64,000 nt of DNA from Bacillota bacterium. GTDB lineage: Bacteria > Bacillota > Clostridia > Christensenellales > DTU072. The notes under the pieces are model-generated. The model searched no databases. It had not been told where the DNA came from and saw only the letters and a program-made list of their open reading frames with translations. Positions 25,581 to 33,373 of this stretch are shown piece after piece; positions within the stretch are counted from its first letter, which is position 1; every line of letters begins with the position of its first letter. The position numbers and the translations under genes were made by a program. The DNA is taken from NCBI GenBank assembly GCA_023394875.1, contig JAEXAB010000003.1, positions 558,001 through 622,000 of the forward strand, read 5' to 3'.

Positions 25581-26120
25581 ATGCAAGAATATTACAACGT
25601 CGATATATGCGGCAAACAAGTTGCTTTGCCCATTCTTGATATCGGCAATATCAAAATCGCTTTTTTCAATCTGCACGGCGCTTGCGAACTTACCGAACAC
25701 TGCGCCAAAAACCTTGTAAAACAGGTTAGTGACGCCGAAGTGGTAATAACTGCCGAAAGTAAAGGTCTGCAGCTTGCGCACTGTGTGGCAAGAGAATTAG
25801 GTCAACCTTTTTATGCCGTGGCAAGAAAGTCCAAAAAACTTTATATGCAAGACGGGATTTCCTCTACGGTAAAATCGATAACCACCGCCGAAAGTCAAAC
25901 CCTGTATCTTTCTCACCACGACGTGGAACTAATAAAGGGTAAGAAAGTAGCCATAATTGACGACGTAATAAGCACCGGAGGGAGTTTGCTAGGCTTAGAA
26001 GACTTAGTAAAAAAAGCGGGCGGAATTGTCTATAAAAAGGCATTTGTACTAGCCGAAGGCGATGCGAAAGACCGCAAGGATATTATTTATCTTGCAACCA
26101 TTCCCGTAATGCCAAAATGA
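25581..26120 (+). CDS. Type I phosphoribosyltransferase (adenine PRTase-like)
   Basis: A 179-residue phosphoribosyltransferase. The PRPP loop is KVAIIDDVISTGGSL (about 131-145), preceded by the flexible-loop region ARKSKKLYM and ITAESKG. The overall layout is like adenine/xanthine phosphoribosyltransferases, which salvage purine bases with PRPP. Base specificity cannot be fixed from sequence alone. RBS AAGGAG precedes ATG 25581. It starts 15 nt after the giant LRR gene and overlaps the following GNAT gene by 4 nt (ATGA). Confidence 0.8.
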   Translation: MQEYYNVDICGKQVALPILDIGNIKIAFFNLHGACELTEHCAKNLVKQVSDAEVVITAESKGLQLAHCVARELGQPFYAVARKSKKLYMQDGISSTVKSITTAESQTLYLSHHDVELIKGKKVAIIDDVISTGGSLLGLEDLVKKAGGIVYKKAFVLAEGDAKDRKDIIYLATIPVMPK

Positions 26121-26962
26121 TAGATATAAAAGAAGTTGTTAACCTTTATACCGAATGTTTCCCCGAGGACAGCAAAGAGATGATAGAGCTGTTTTTTCGG
26201 GAAAGACTGGGTATAAAAAACTGTCACTATATAAAAATAGATAACAAGCTTGCTTGTCAGCTTTTTTTGGTCGATAAAACTTTAGTTTACGAAAAAAATA
26301 ATATATATCTTCCTTTTATCGTAGGTTTAGGGACGGCAAAAGAACACCGTTATAAGGGGCTTGCCAAAACTCTGCTTATTGACGTTTTGGAAAAATTAGA
26401 TGGTGTGCCTTTTATTTCCTTATATCCTTTTTCTCACGAATTTTATGAAAAAATGAGTTTTGCAACCGTTTCTTACGATTATAATGCCGAAAAAACTGAC
26501 ACCGTTATTTCTGCCGAGAAAGCCTATTCCATTTATAAAGCTTATACAAAAAACTTAGACTTCTATATCGAAAGAACACAAAAGGATTTTGATTTGCTGG
26601 ACGAAATAACAAAATTAGACGGAACTTATTTTTGCTTAATCTCCGAAGGCGGCTATACCAACGGCGAAGAAACGGTTTTATTAGGTAGTAAAGGCGCTGC
26701 TAAAGGCACAATGACAAGAATTGTTGATTTGTTTGCGGCAATTAAATTAAGTAAATTAAGCTTTCCCGCCATAAAAATAACCGACTGTCTTATTAAACGG
26801 AATAATGTAATAATAAGTTCGGATAATGGAAACGTTACTTTTTGTGAAAATTATGAAAAAGAAATAGATATTTCGGTACTGACGGCGGCTATGTTCGGGC
26901 TAAATTTCTTTTATCCCTATCAGATAAAAAATCTTAACGGCCACTTGCTGGACAGATATTAA
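26117..26962 (+). CDS. GNAT-family acetyltransferase, Eis-like
   Basis: A 281-residue protein. The N-terminal GNAT domain has the acetyl-CoA loop region (VGLGTAKEHRYKGLAKTLL) and FYEKMSF. The C-terminal extension of about 130 residues fits the Eis-like two-part acyltransferases. Substrate unknown. The ATG overlaps the stop of the phosphoribosyltransferase, indicating coupling. Its 3' end overlaps the convergent fumarase beta-subunit gene by 4 nt. Confidence 0.75.
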   Translation: MIDIKEVVNLYTECFPEDSKEMIELFFRERLGIKNCHYIKIDNKLACQLFLVDKTLVYEKNNIYLPFIVGLGTAKEHRYKGLAKTLLIDVLEKLDGVPFISLYPFSHEFYEKMSFATVSYDYNAEKTDTVISAEKAYSIYKAYTKNLDFYIERTQKDFDLLDEITKLDGTYFCLISEGGYTNGEETVLLGSKGAAKGTMTRIVDLFAAIKLSKLSFPAIKITDCLIKRNNVIISSDNGNVTFCENYEKEIDISVLTAAMFGLNFFYPYQIKNLNGHLLDRY

Positions 26963-27450
26963 ATTATCCCCACTATTACGGGGAAATTCTCCACGGTAAG
27001 GCAAAAGACAGCTTCGGCGCCCAGTTCTTCAAAGTAGATAACTTCGGCTTTTTTTACGCAATTTTTGTAATATGCGCCTGCTCCGCCGATAGCTTCAAAA
27101 TGTACTCCTCCGTATTTTTTTATAAGATTAATTACTTCGTCGCTCCTCTTTCCTTTGCCGATGGTAACAATACAGCCTTTGGACAAAAAAAGTTCGGAAA
27201 AAGCATCCATACGGTAACTTGTGGTAGGTCCTACGCTACCTATTACTTCATTAGGCTTCTTAGGACAAGGTCCGGCGTAATAAATGGTTTCCCCTTTTAA
27301 CAGCATCTCTCCCGTTGCTAAAAAATGCTCTTTTATTTTTTTATGCGCGGCGTCTCTAGCAGTATAAATTTTACCGCTTAAAAGTACGGTATCCCCTTGT
27401 TTTAAGGTCTTAATAACTTCTTTACTTATCGGAGTGTCTATTACTTTCAT
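26959..27450 (-). CDS. Class I fumarate hydratase, beta subunit
   Basis: A 163-residue beta subunit of the two-subunit Fe-S hydro-lyase family. Motifs TARDAAH, YYAGPCPKKP, GPTTSYRMD and GKGKRSDEV match fumarase beta chains, which hold much of the substrate site. Somewhat shorter than the usual 180 or so residues. It starts 8 nt after the alpha-subunit stop. With the alpha chain it interconverts fumarate and malate. Tartrate dehydratases share the fold, so the substrate call is from overall similarity. Confidence 0.88.
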   Translation of the reverse strand: MKVIDTPISKEVIKTLKQGDTVLLSGKIYTARDAAHKKIKEHFLATGEMLLKGETIYYAGPCPKKPNEVIGSVGPTTSYRMDAFSELFLSKGCIVTIGKGKRSDEVINLIKKYGGVHFEAIGGAGAYYKNCVKKAEVIYFEELGAEAVFCLTVENFPVIVGII

Positions 27451-27458
27451 AATTACCT

Positions 27459-28295
27459 CTAGAAGACAATTTCGCCGTGACGGCTAGCGTGGCATTGTAT
27501 GGTTACGGCAACGGGAAGTCCGGCAAGGTGAGTTGGATACTTTTCTATAAACACTCTCAACGCGGTATTCTTACCGCCAAAACCTTGGGCGCCTATATTA
27601 AGGGCGTTAATTTTCTCTTTCAGTTCTTCTTCCATTCCGGCAAGAATATTATCTTCGTTAATAGAATTTATATCACGTAAAAGGCTATGTTTACTCATTA
27701 ACGCGGCTTTTTCCATAGTGCCGCCGATGCCTACACCCACAATAATGGGTGGACACGGGTTGCCGCCACCGACCATGACGCTTTTTATAATAGCGTCCTT
27801 AACTCCGTCTATACCTTCGGACGGGCTTAGCATAAACAATCGGCTCATATTTTCACTGCCAAAACCTTTCAGCATAATATTTATGGAAAGCTCCTCTCCC
27901 TTTGTTATTTCATAATGAATTACCGCAGGGGTGTTGTCTAAAGTGTTCTTTCTACTAATGGGGTCCAGTACCGATTTTCTGAAATACCCTTCAGAATAAC
28001 CTTGTCTTACCCCTTCGTTAATTGCGTCACCGATAAAACCACCCTCAATTTTTACTTCACCCATTTTCACAAAAACTACCGTCATGCCCGTATCTTGGCA
28101 CAGCGGAGAATTCGTTTCCTTTGCAATTAACGCGTTTTTTAGCATAATGTCAAGAGCAAATTTGGTAGCGGGGACGGTTTCTTCGCCGTAAGCGCATTTT
28201 AGCTTTTCAAAAACGCCTTCATCCATACGGCATCCTATAGTCATACAGGTCTCTTTAACTTTTTTTATTATGTCCTCAAACAGTACGGTTTTCAT
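27459..28295 (-). CDS. Class I fumarate hydratase, alpha subunit
   Basis: A 278-residue alpha subunit carrying the [4Fe-4S] cluster ligands: SPLCQDTGM, GGGNPCPPIIVG and IQCHASRH cysteines. Oxygen-sensitive enzyme of anaerobes, hydrating fumarate to malate. I prefer the ATG at 28295 over the one at 28301 because AAAGGA then lies 8 nt upstream rather than 2. Divergent from the WalJ-like gene. Confidence 0.9.
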   Translation of the reverse strand: MKTVLFEDIIKKVKETCMTIGCRMDEGVFEKLKCAYGEETVPATKFALDIMLKNALIAKETNSPLCQDTGMTVVFVKMGEVKIEGGFIGDAINEGVRQGYSEGYFRKSVLDPISRKNTLDNTPAVIHYEITKGEELSINIMLKGFGSENMSRLFMLSPSEGIDGVKDAIIKSVMVGGGNPCPPIIVGVGIGGTMEKAALMSKHSLLRDINSINEDNILAGMEEELKEKINALNIGAQGFGGKNTALRVFIEKYPTHLAGLPVAVTIQCHASRHGEIVF

Positions 28296-28349
28296 TTTCA
28301 TATTCCTTTAAGCAAAAAGGGGTATTGTGGAAAGTAAATGACATAGTGA

Positions 28350-28378
28350 TTGTCAAATTGCAATTATTATTGTATAAT
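28350..28378 (+). promoter_or_regulatory. Promoter of the walJ-CPBP-rlmH run
   Basis: -35 TTGTCA (28350-28355), 17-nt spacer, -10 TATAAT (28373-28378), 41 nt before the ATG. The next genes follow closely (walJ, two CPBP, rlmH, M14, tadA, pth, mfd), so this promoter may serve a long operon. Confidence 0.7.
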
Positions 28379-28419
28379 ATAATAATAGTTTTGTAAATAA
28401 AAATCGGTAAAGGAGAACA

Positions 28420-29193
28420 ATGAGCATATCGGTTAGCTCTTTGGGCAGCGGCTCTAAAGGTAATTGCGTACTAATATCAAACGAAAAAAATAACGTTCTT
28501 ATTGACGCCGGACTTAGCGCTAGCTGCATTTATAAAAAACTATCTCAACACGGCCTTGGTTTTTCCGATATCGACGCCGTTTTTATAACGCACGAACACG
28601 ACGACCATATAAAAGGGGTAGCTGAGCTAGCTTCGGTTATTCCTATCTATTCCCACCCCGATACTTTAGACTATATCGCTAATAAGTACAATATCCCTTT
28701 CAAGAGCCTGATGGAGATTGAGGAGCAGGAAATATCAATAGGCACCCTTGATATTCTGCCCTTTAGGGTAAGCCACGACGCCATTCACCCGTACGGCTAC
28801 AGGATTTGCGACAGCGAAAGCAAATTTACATATCTTACCGACACAGGCTATATCAGTAAAGGTATGTTTTCTATAGCGTCAGGTAGCGACATTATTATGC
28901 TGGAAAGTAACCACGATACCGAACTTCTGAAAAAAGGGAATTATCCGGAGTTTCTTAAAAAAAGAATACTCTCCGACCTTGGGCATTTGAGTAATGAAGA
29001 AAGCGCGCTTACCGTTTGCGACCTTGTTAATAAGGGCGCTACCAAAATTATGCTTGCCCATATAAGCGAACAAAACAACCTCCCCGAGCTTGCCTATTAT
29101 ACAACGGTAAATTTCCTTACCAAAATGCAGGTAGAACGTAACGCATATACCTTGAAAGTCGCTTCCCAAAGAGATACTGTTTTGTTGCGGTAA
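28420..29193 (+). CDS. walJ: Metallo-beta-lactamase fold hydrolase, WalJ/YycJ-like
   Basis: A 257-residue metallo-hydrolase. LGSGSKGN at the start and THEHDDH metal motif (about 66-72), then HPDT, SHDAIHPYGY, TDTGY and ESNHD are typical of WalJ/YycJ. Family members act in DNA repair or exonuclease-like roles and in B. subtilis lie with the WalRK cell-wall regulon. Here the two-component genes are absent, but rlmH is nearby, as in Bacilli. RBS AAAGGAG precedes ATG. Confidence 0.85.
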   Translation: MSISVSSLGSGSKGNCVLISNEKNNVLIDAGLSASCIYKKLSQHGLGFSDIDAVFITHEHDDHIKGVAELASVIPIYSHPDTLDYIANKYNIPFKSLMEIEEQEISIGTLDILPFRVSHDAIHPYGYRICDSESKFTYLTDTGYISKGMFSIASGSDIIMLESNHDTELLKKGNYPEFLKKRILSDLGHLSNEESALTVCDLVNKGATKIMLAHISEQNNLPELAYYTTVNFLTKMQVERNAYTLKVASQRDTVLLR

Positions 29194-29203
29194 AGCACAG
29201 CTT

Positions 29204-30064
29204 ATGACAAAAAACAAAGTTCAATTTTATTATTTTATCATCATATACTTCGCGGCGTTCGTTGTGGCGACGGTTATTTCTATGGTAATTTCTTCCACCG
29301 TCGACAACTCAACTAATACTTACGTATTTTTATTGTATTTTGTACCGCAGGTTTGTTATATCGGAGCAATCGCCATTGTTTATTCCATAAAAAAATTCGA
29401 ATTTAAGTTGTATACGACCGAAAAAATAGAAATAAAAAACTATCTTTTTACCATAATTATCGCTTTAGGACTGTTTTTAACGGCGGTTTTACCTAACTAC
29501 GGCATTCAGCTACTGTTTGACAAAATAGGCACAAAAGCCAGCGTAACTATACCGGAGTTTGTCAATTTTTGGGATTATTTCTTAGGGGTTTTGCTTATCT
29601 GCATACTTGCGCCAATAGGTGAAGAGCTTGTTTTCCGCAAGGTTTTCTGCGACTCTTTGGAAGGTATCGACCAGTGGAAAATAATTTTGCTTAGCGGAGC
29701 TTTTTTCTCTCTTACTCATTATAATCTGGCACAAACCTTCCACCAGTTCTTTACTGGGTGTATTTTAGCTTACGTTTATCTAAAAACACGCAACGTTACT
29801 ATCCCTATTATTGCCCACGTAGTTAACAATATCCTGGCTCTTTTTATTACCCGTATTACAGGGGAAGGGATTTGGAATAATATTATTACTTTAATAATAA
29901 GTTTCGGTATAGGAATTATTTTGCTTGTCATCGGTTTTATATTGCTTAGCAAAAAAAATCCTAAGCTAATAAAGATAGAAGAGAAACAAAATATTAATAT
30001 GACTCTAATCTTTCTTGGCATAATCTTTGTACTGTGGCTTATTACGGCTATCACATCATTTTAG
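29204..30064 (+). CDS. CPBP family intramembrane metalloprotease 1
   Basis: 286 residues, about 8 hydrophobic segments, with the CPBP (Rce1-like, formerly Abi) motifs EELVFRKVF, FSLTHYN and HVVNN in the last half. The Glu-Glu and His residues are the proposed catalytic/metal residues. Substrate unknown; relatives process prenylated proteins or bacteriocin-related peptides. 10 nt after walJ and 9 nt before the second CPBP gene. Confidence 0.85.
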   Translation: MTKNKVQFYYFIIIYFAAFVVATVISMVISSTVDNSTNTYVFLLYFVPQVCYIGAIAIVYSIKKFEFKLYTTEKIEIKNYLFTIIIALGLFLTAVLPNYGIQLLFDKIGTKASVTIPEFVNFWDYFLGVLLICILAPIGEELVFRKVFCDSLEGIDQWKIILLSGAFFSLTHYNLAQTFHQFFTGCILAYVYLKTRNVTIPIIAHVVNNILALFITRITGEGIWNNIITLIISFGIGIILLVIGFILLSKKNPKLIKIEEKQNINMTLIFLGIIFVLWLITAITSF

Positions 30065-30073
30065 GGGGACTCT

Positions 30074-31090
30074 GTGTCGAAAACATTTAAGAGCTGCGCA
30101 ATATTCTTTATTTCCGGACTATGGCTAATTCTTGCCCGCATAGTTTTTTCCAGCGTAAGTTTAAGCGATAACCTTTCTTCCTGGCTGTTTTCTCTTTTCG
30201 TGCAGGTTATCGGTATGGGAGTTATACCATTGGTTCTCTACAAAGTGTGGATAAAAGAAGATATAATAAGCGGTTTTTCTATAAATGTAAAAATTCCCAA
30301 AATCGTCTATATTATTGCCATTGCGCTTGGATTTTTGTTAAGTTATCTTACTTTGGGCGTATCCTTTGTATGGCAAAACGTTCTTGCGCTGTTAGGCTTT
30401 ACTCACATAAACGCCCCGGGTACTATTTATTCGGGGGCAGAGGTTCTTATTTTGGAACTTCTTTGTACGGCAATTATGCCTGCAATTTTCGAAGAGCTTA
30501 ATTACAGAGGGCTAACCTTGCAGATGTTTAGAGATGTTGAGGATGAAAAAATAACAATGGTTCTTCTAGCTATACTTTTTAGCCTTGGACATCAAAACGT
30601 CATGCAGACAGGCTATACTTTTGTGGGCGGACTGATTTTTGCCTTCCTTGCCATAAAAACAAAGAGCATAATACCGGGCATGATAATTCACTTTATCAAC
30701 AACGGCACGTCGGTAATTTCTAGTAATTCCGAACAAACTAACGGTTTTGTGGCAAAAATACAAGACGCAGTTTATAATTTCATTTCCGGACACTTCCTGC
30801 TTGCCTTACTTAGTTGGATAGCAACAGGCGTTCTTGTTGTTTGGTTATTGAAAAAAACTGCCGAGATTTGTTCTAAACAGCGTGTCACCGAAGAAAAAGT
30901 AAGCGACGGTTACGGCTATTATTTCCCGCAGAAAGTCCAGTATATAGACGATCTTTTCGGCAGTTCCTTAACCCGCGACCTCATTATAAAAAAGCGTTCG
31001 GCATGGTATGAATACGCCTTTTTATATGCATATATCGCTATGACTTTTGCCACAACCTTGTTTAGCTTTATTTGGGGAATCTGGAGATGA
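30074..31090 (+). CDS. CPBP family intramembrane metalloprotease 2
   Basis: 338 residues, multi-pass, with CPBP motifs EELNYRG, FSLGHQN and IHFINNG. GTG start at 30074, preceded by AGGGGG. Not a close copy of the neighbouring CPBP protein; the two share only the motif pattern, so duplication is old. It ends with a cytosolic insertion and a final membrane segment. Its stop overlaps the rlmH start by 4 nt. Confidence 0.85.
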   Translation: MSKTFKSCAIFFISGLWLILARIVFSSVSLSDNLSSWLFSLFVQVIGMGVIPLVLYKVWIKEDIISGFSINVKIPKIVYIIAIALGFLLSYLTLGVSFVWQNVLALLGFTHINAPGTIYSGAEVLILELLCTAIMPAIFEELNYRGLTLQMFRDVEDEKITMVLLAILFSLGHQNVMQTGYTFVGGLIFAFLAIKTKSIIPGMIIHFINNGTSVISSNSEQTNGFVAKIQDAVYNFISGHFLLALLSWIATGVLVVWLLKKTAEICSKQRVTEEKVSDGYGYYFPQKVQYIDDLFGSSLTRDLIIKKRSAWYEYAFLYAYIAMTFATTLFSFIWGIWR

Positions 31091-31524
31091 AAATAAACGT
31101 CATTGCGGTAGGCAAGCTGAAAGAAAAATTTTGGACGGACGCAATAAATGAGTATTCCAAAAGATTATCGCGCTTTGCCGAAATAACGGTAATAGAAATC
31201 CCCGAGGGGAGAAACATTGTTGAAGAAGGCAAAAATATCTTAAAAAAGTGCAGCGGTTATGTTATAGTAACCGATATAGAAGGAAAAGCTTTGTCTTCAA
31301 AAGAAATTGCCGACGTAATTACTAATACACTCAACAAAGGAATAAGCGATTTTTCTATTATAATCGGGGGAAGCGAAGGTTTATCCGAGGAAGTGAAAAA
31401 CGCCGCCGATATAAGAATATCCTTTGGCAAAGTAACCTATCCCCACCAGCTTATGCGGGTAATACTTTTTGAGCAAATATATAGGGCGTTTACCATAATA
31501 AACGGGCTTACTTATCATAAATAG
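31087..31524 (+). CDS. rlmH: 23S rRNA (pseudouridine1915-N3)-methyltransferase RlmH
   Basis: 145 residues, near the usual 155-159. SPOUT-class methyltransferase; starts MKINVIAVGKLKEKF and ends EQIYRAFTIINGLTYHK, both family hallmarks, with the knot motif IIGGSEG (SAM site). It methylates pseudouridine 1915 in helix 69 of 23S rRNA. Start at 31087 inside the CPBP stop (ATGA); an earlier TTG at 31072 is unlikely. Confidence 0.93.
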   Translation: MKINVIAVGKLKEKFWTDAINEYSKRLSRFAEITVIEIPEGRNIVEEGKNILKKCSGYVIVTDIEGKALSSKEIADVITNTLNKGISDFSIIIGGSEGLSEEVKNAADIRISFGKVTYPHQLMRVILFEQIYRAFTIINGLTYHK

Positions 31525-31549
31525 TGAGAAAAAGTCATATCTTTTAGGT

Positions 31550-32383
31550 ATGAAAACTTACTCTGAACTAATAAACAGTATCGCCCCTTTAGGTAAAATA
31601 GAATTCATCGGCTCCACCGTATTAGGTTACGGCATACCCCTTGTACGGGTAGGAAGAGATACTCCGCGCACTCTGATTATCGGTAGCGTGCATGCAAGAG
31701 AATATATTACTACTCTGATGTTGAACGAAGTGGTAAAACTAACGGATAACTGCTCTTTCGATTATTTACCGATGCTTAATATCGACGGAGTGCTACTAAG
31801 CATTAACGGAATAAATTTTATAACCGATGAGGAGCGGAAAAAAACTCTTTATCAGTACAACAACTACAATATGGACTTTTCACAGTGGAAAGCCAACGTA
31901 AACGGCGTGGATATCAACGTAAACTTCGACGCCGATTGGGGGGAAGGAAAATATAATATCACTTACCCTTCCAGCGAAAATTATATAGGCAAGACGCCTG
32001 CAAGCGAACCCGAAACGCAAGCGGTGGTAAACTTACTAAAGAAAAACTGCTATTCCTTAGTAGCTTGCTACCACTCAAAAGGAGAAGTTGTCTACTGGGG
32101 CTTTGAAAGTAACTACCGTTACTACAAAGAAGCCAAAGAAATAGCCGACCACCTCAATTATTCCTTAGAACGGAGCGAAGGCTCTGCCGGAGGGATAAAA
32201 GACTATTACTGTACTAATTATAACGGTTTGGGTATTACCATAGAAATAGGAAAGGACAGTTTGCCACATCCCTATCCTGTTGCCGAACTACCTAACTTAA
32301 TAAAGCAACATAAGGACAGTGTTAAACTTATTTGCAATACCGGAGGAAAAATTGCACGAGAAATTTATGGAGGAGGCCATTAA
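31550..32383 (+). CDS. M14-family zinc carboxypeptidase (peptidoglycan-type)
   Basis: 277 residues. M14 signatures: SVHAREY (zinc His and Glu), ACYHSKGE (third zinc ligand His) and ITIEIGK (catalytic Glu). Similar to gamma-D-glutamyl-meso-diaminopimelate peptidases that trim muropeptides. No signal peptide, so it probably acts on recycled wall peptides in the cytoplasm. The 3' end overlaps tadA. Confidence 0.78.
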   Translation: MKTYSELINSIAPLGKIEFIGSTVLGYGIPLVRVGRDTPRTLIIGSVHAREYITTLMLNEVVKLTDNCSFDYLPMLNIDGVLLSINGINFITDEERKKTLYQYNNYNMDFSQWKANVNGVDINVNFDADWGEGKYNITYPSSENYIGKTPASEPETQAVVNLLKKNCYSLVACYHSKGEVVYWGFESNYRYYKEAKEIADHLNYSLERSEGSAGGIKDYYCTNYNGLGITIEIGKDSLPHPYPVAELPNLIKQHKDSVKLICNTGGKIAREIYGGGH

Positions 32384-32807
32384 AGAAGCAAAAAAAGCCT
32401 ACAAGGCCAACGAAGTGCCTATAGGCTGCGTTGTTGTCTGCGACGGAAATATAATAGCACGGAGCAGAAACAGCAAAATAAGCTCAGAAAACAGCCTCAA
32501 CCATGCCGAACTAAAAGCAATTATAAAAGCGCAGAAAATAAAGAAGACAAAATACCTTTACGACTGTAGTCTATACGTTACGGTAGAACCCTGCGCCATG
32601 TGCGCGGGAGCTATGATAAACGCAAGGTTAGGTAAACTTATTTTCGGCACAAGGGAACCCAAAACCGGTTGTTGCGTGAGCGTTTATCCTCTGCTTGAGG
32701 AAAACAAATTCAACCATAAGGTGGAAATAACAGAAGGAATAAAGAGAGAAGAATGTATGTCTCTTATGCAAAATTTTTTTAAGGAAAAGAGGAAGAACAA
32801 ATGTTGA
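32352..32807 (+). CDS. tadA: tRNA-specific adenosine deaminase TadA
   Basis: About 151 residues. Zinc deaminase motifs NHAELKAI (His and catalytic Glu) and PCAMCAGAM (two Cys). It converts A34 to inosine in tRNA-Arg(ACG). I place the start at TTG 32352, 5 nt after GGAGG, giving MHEKFMEEAIKEAKKA, the usual N-terminus; starting further upstream would add residues foreign to the family. It overlaps the M14 gene and pth at its two ends. Confidence 0.9.
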   Translation: MHEKFMEEAIKEAKKAYKANEVPIGCVVVCDGNIIARSRNSKISSENSLNHAELKAIIKAQKIKKTKYLYDCSLYVTVEPCAMCAGAMINARLGKLIFGTREPKTGCCVSVYPLLEENKFNHKVEITEGIKREECMSLMQNFFKEKRKNKC

Positions 32808-33364
32808 TAGTCGGATTGGGTAACCCGGGATTGAAATACAAAAACACCTATCATAATATGGGCTATATGGTGCTAGACGCCCTGTCCAAAATTCTGGAGC
32901 GGAAAATTAACCGCATAGAATGCAGCTCTGTTACCACTTCTTTTTGCGTTAACTCCGAATTAATTATTTTAGCTAAACCCACAACCTATATGAACCTGAG
33001 CGGTCAGGCGGTAAAAAGCTTGATGGTAAAGTACAACCAGACCGAAAACGACCTTGTGGTAGTTTACGATGATATAGACCTACCTAAGTTCAGCGCCCGC
33101 GTAAGGGAAAACGGCAGCGCAGGCACCCATAACGGAATGAAAAATATCGTGGAAGTTATTAATTCTCAAAACTTCAAGCGTATACGCATCGGAATTGGCA
33201 AAAATAACGAAGATCTAAAAGACTTTGTTTTAAGCAAAGTAAATTCTCAGGATAAAAAATTATTTGAGGATACAATAAACGAAGTAGCCAACCTTCTTGT
33301 TGAATACATAACCAAAAGAGATTTCGAAAAAGTAATGCGGCAAGGAAACACTATAGGGAAATAA
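32801..33364 (+). CDS. pth: Peptidyl-tRNA hydrolase
   Basis: 187 residues; VGLGNPGLKYKNTYHNMGYMVLD at the N-terminus holds the catalytic His, and KPTTYMNLSGQAV, VVYDDIDLP and GSAGTHNGMK complete the family set. It releases peptides from dropped-off peptidyl-tRNA. Overlaps tadA by 7 nt, followed after 9 nt by mfd, the conserved Firmicutes order. Confidence 0.95.
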   Translation: MLIVGLGNPGLKYKNTYHNMGYMVLDALSKILERKINRIECSSVTTSFCVNSELIILAKPTTYMNLSGQAVKSLMVKYNQTENDLVVVYDDIDLPKFSARVRENGSAGTHNGMKNIVEVINSQNFKRIRIGIGKNNEDLKDFVLSKVNSQDKKLFEDTINEVANLLVEYITKRDFEKVMRQGNTIGK

Positions 33365-33373
33365 AAAGTACCA

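Noticed and set aside
26967..26984. TCCCC/GGGGA stem as terminator between GNAT and fumarase genes
   Set aside because: Short stem inside coding sequence with no T-run on either strand.
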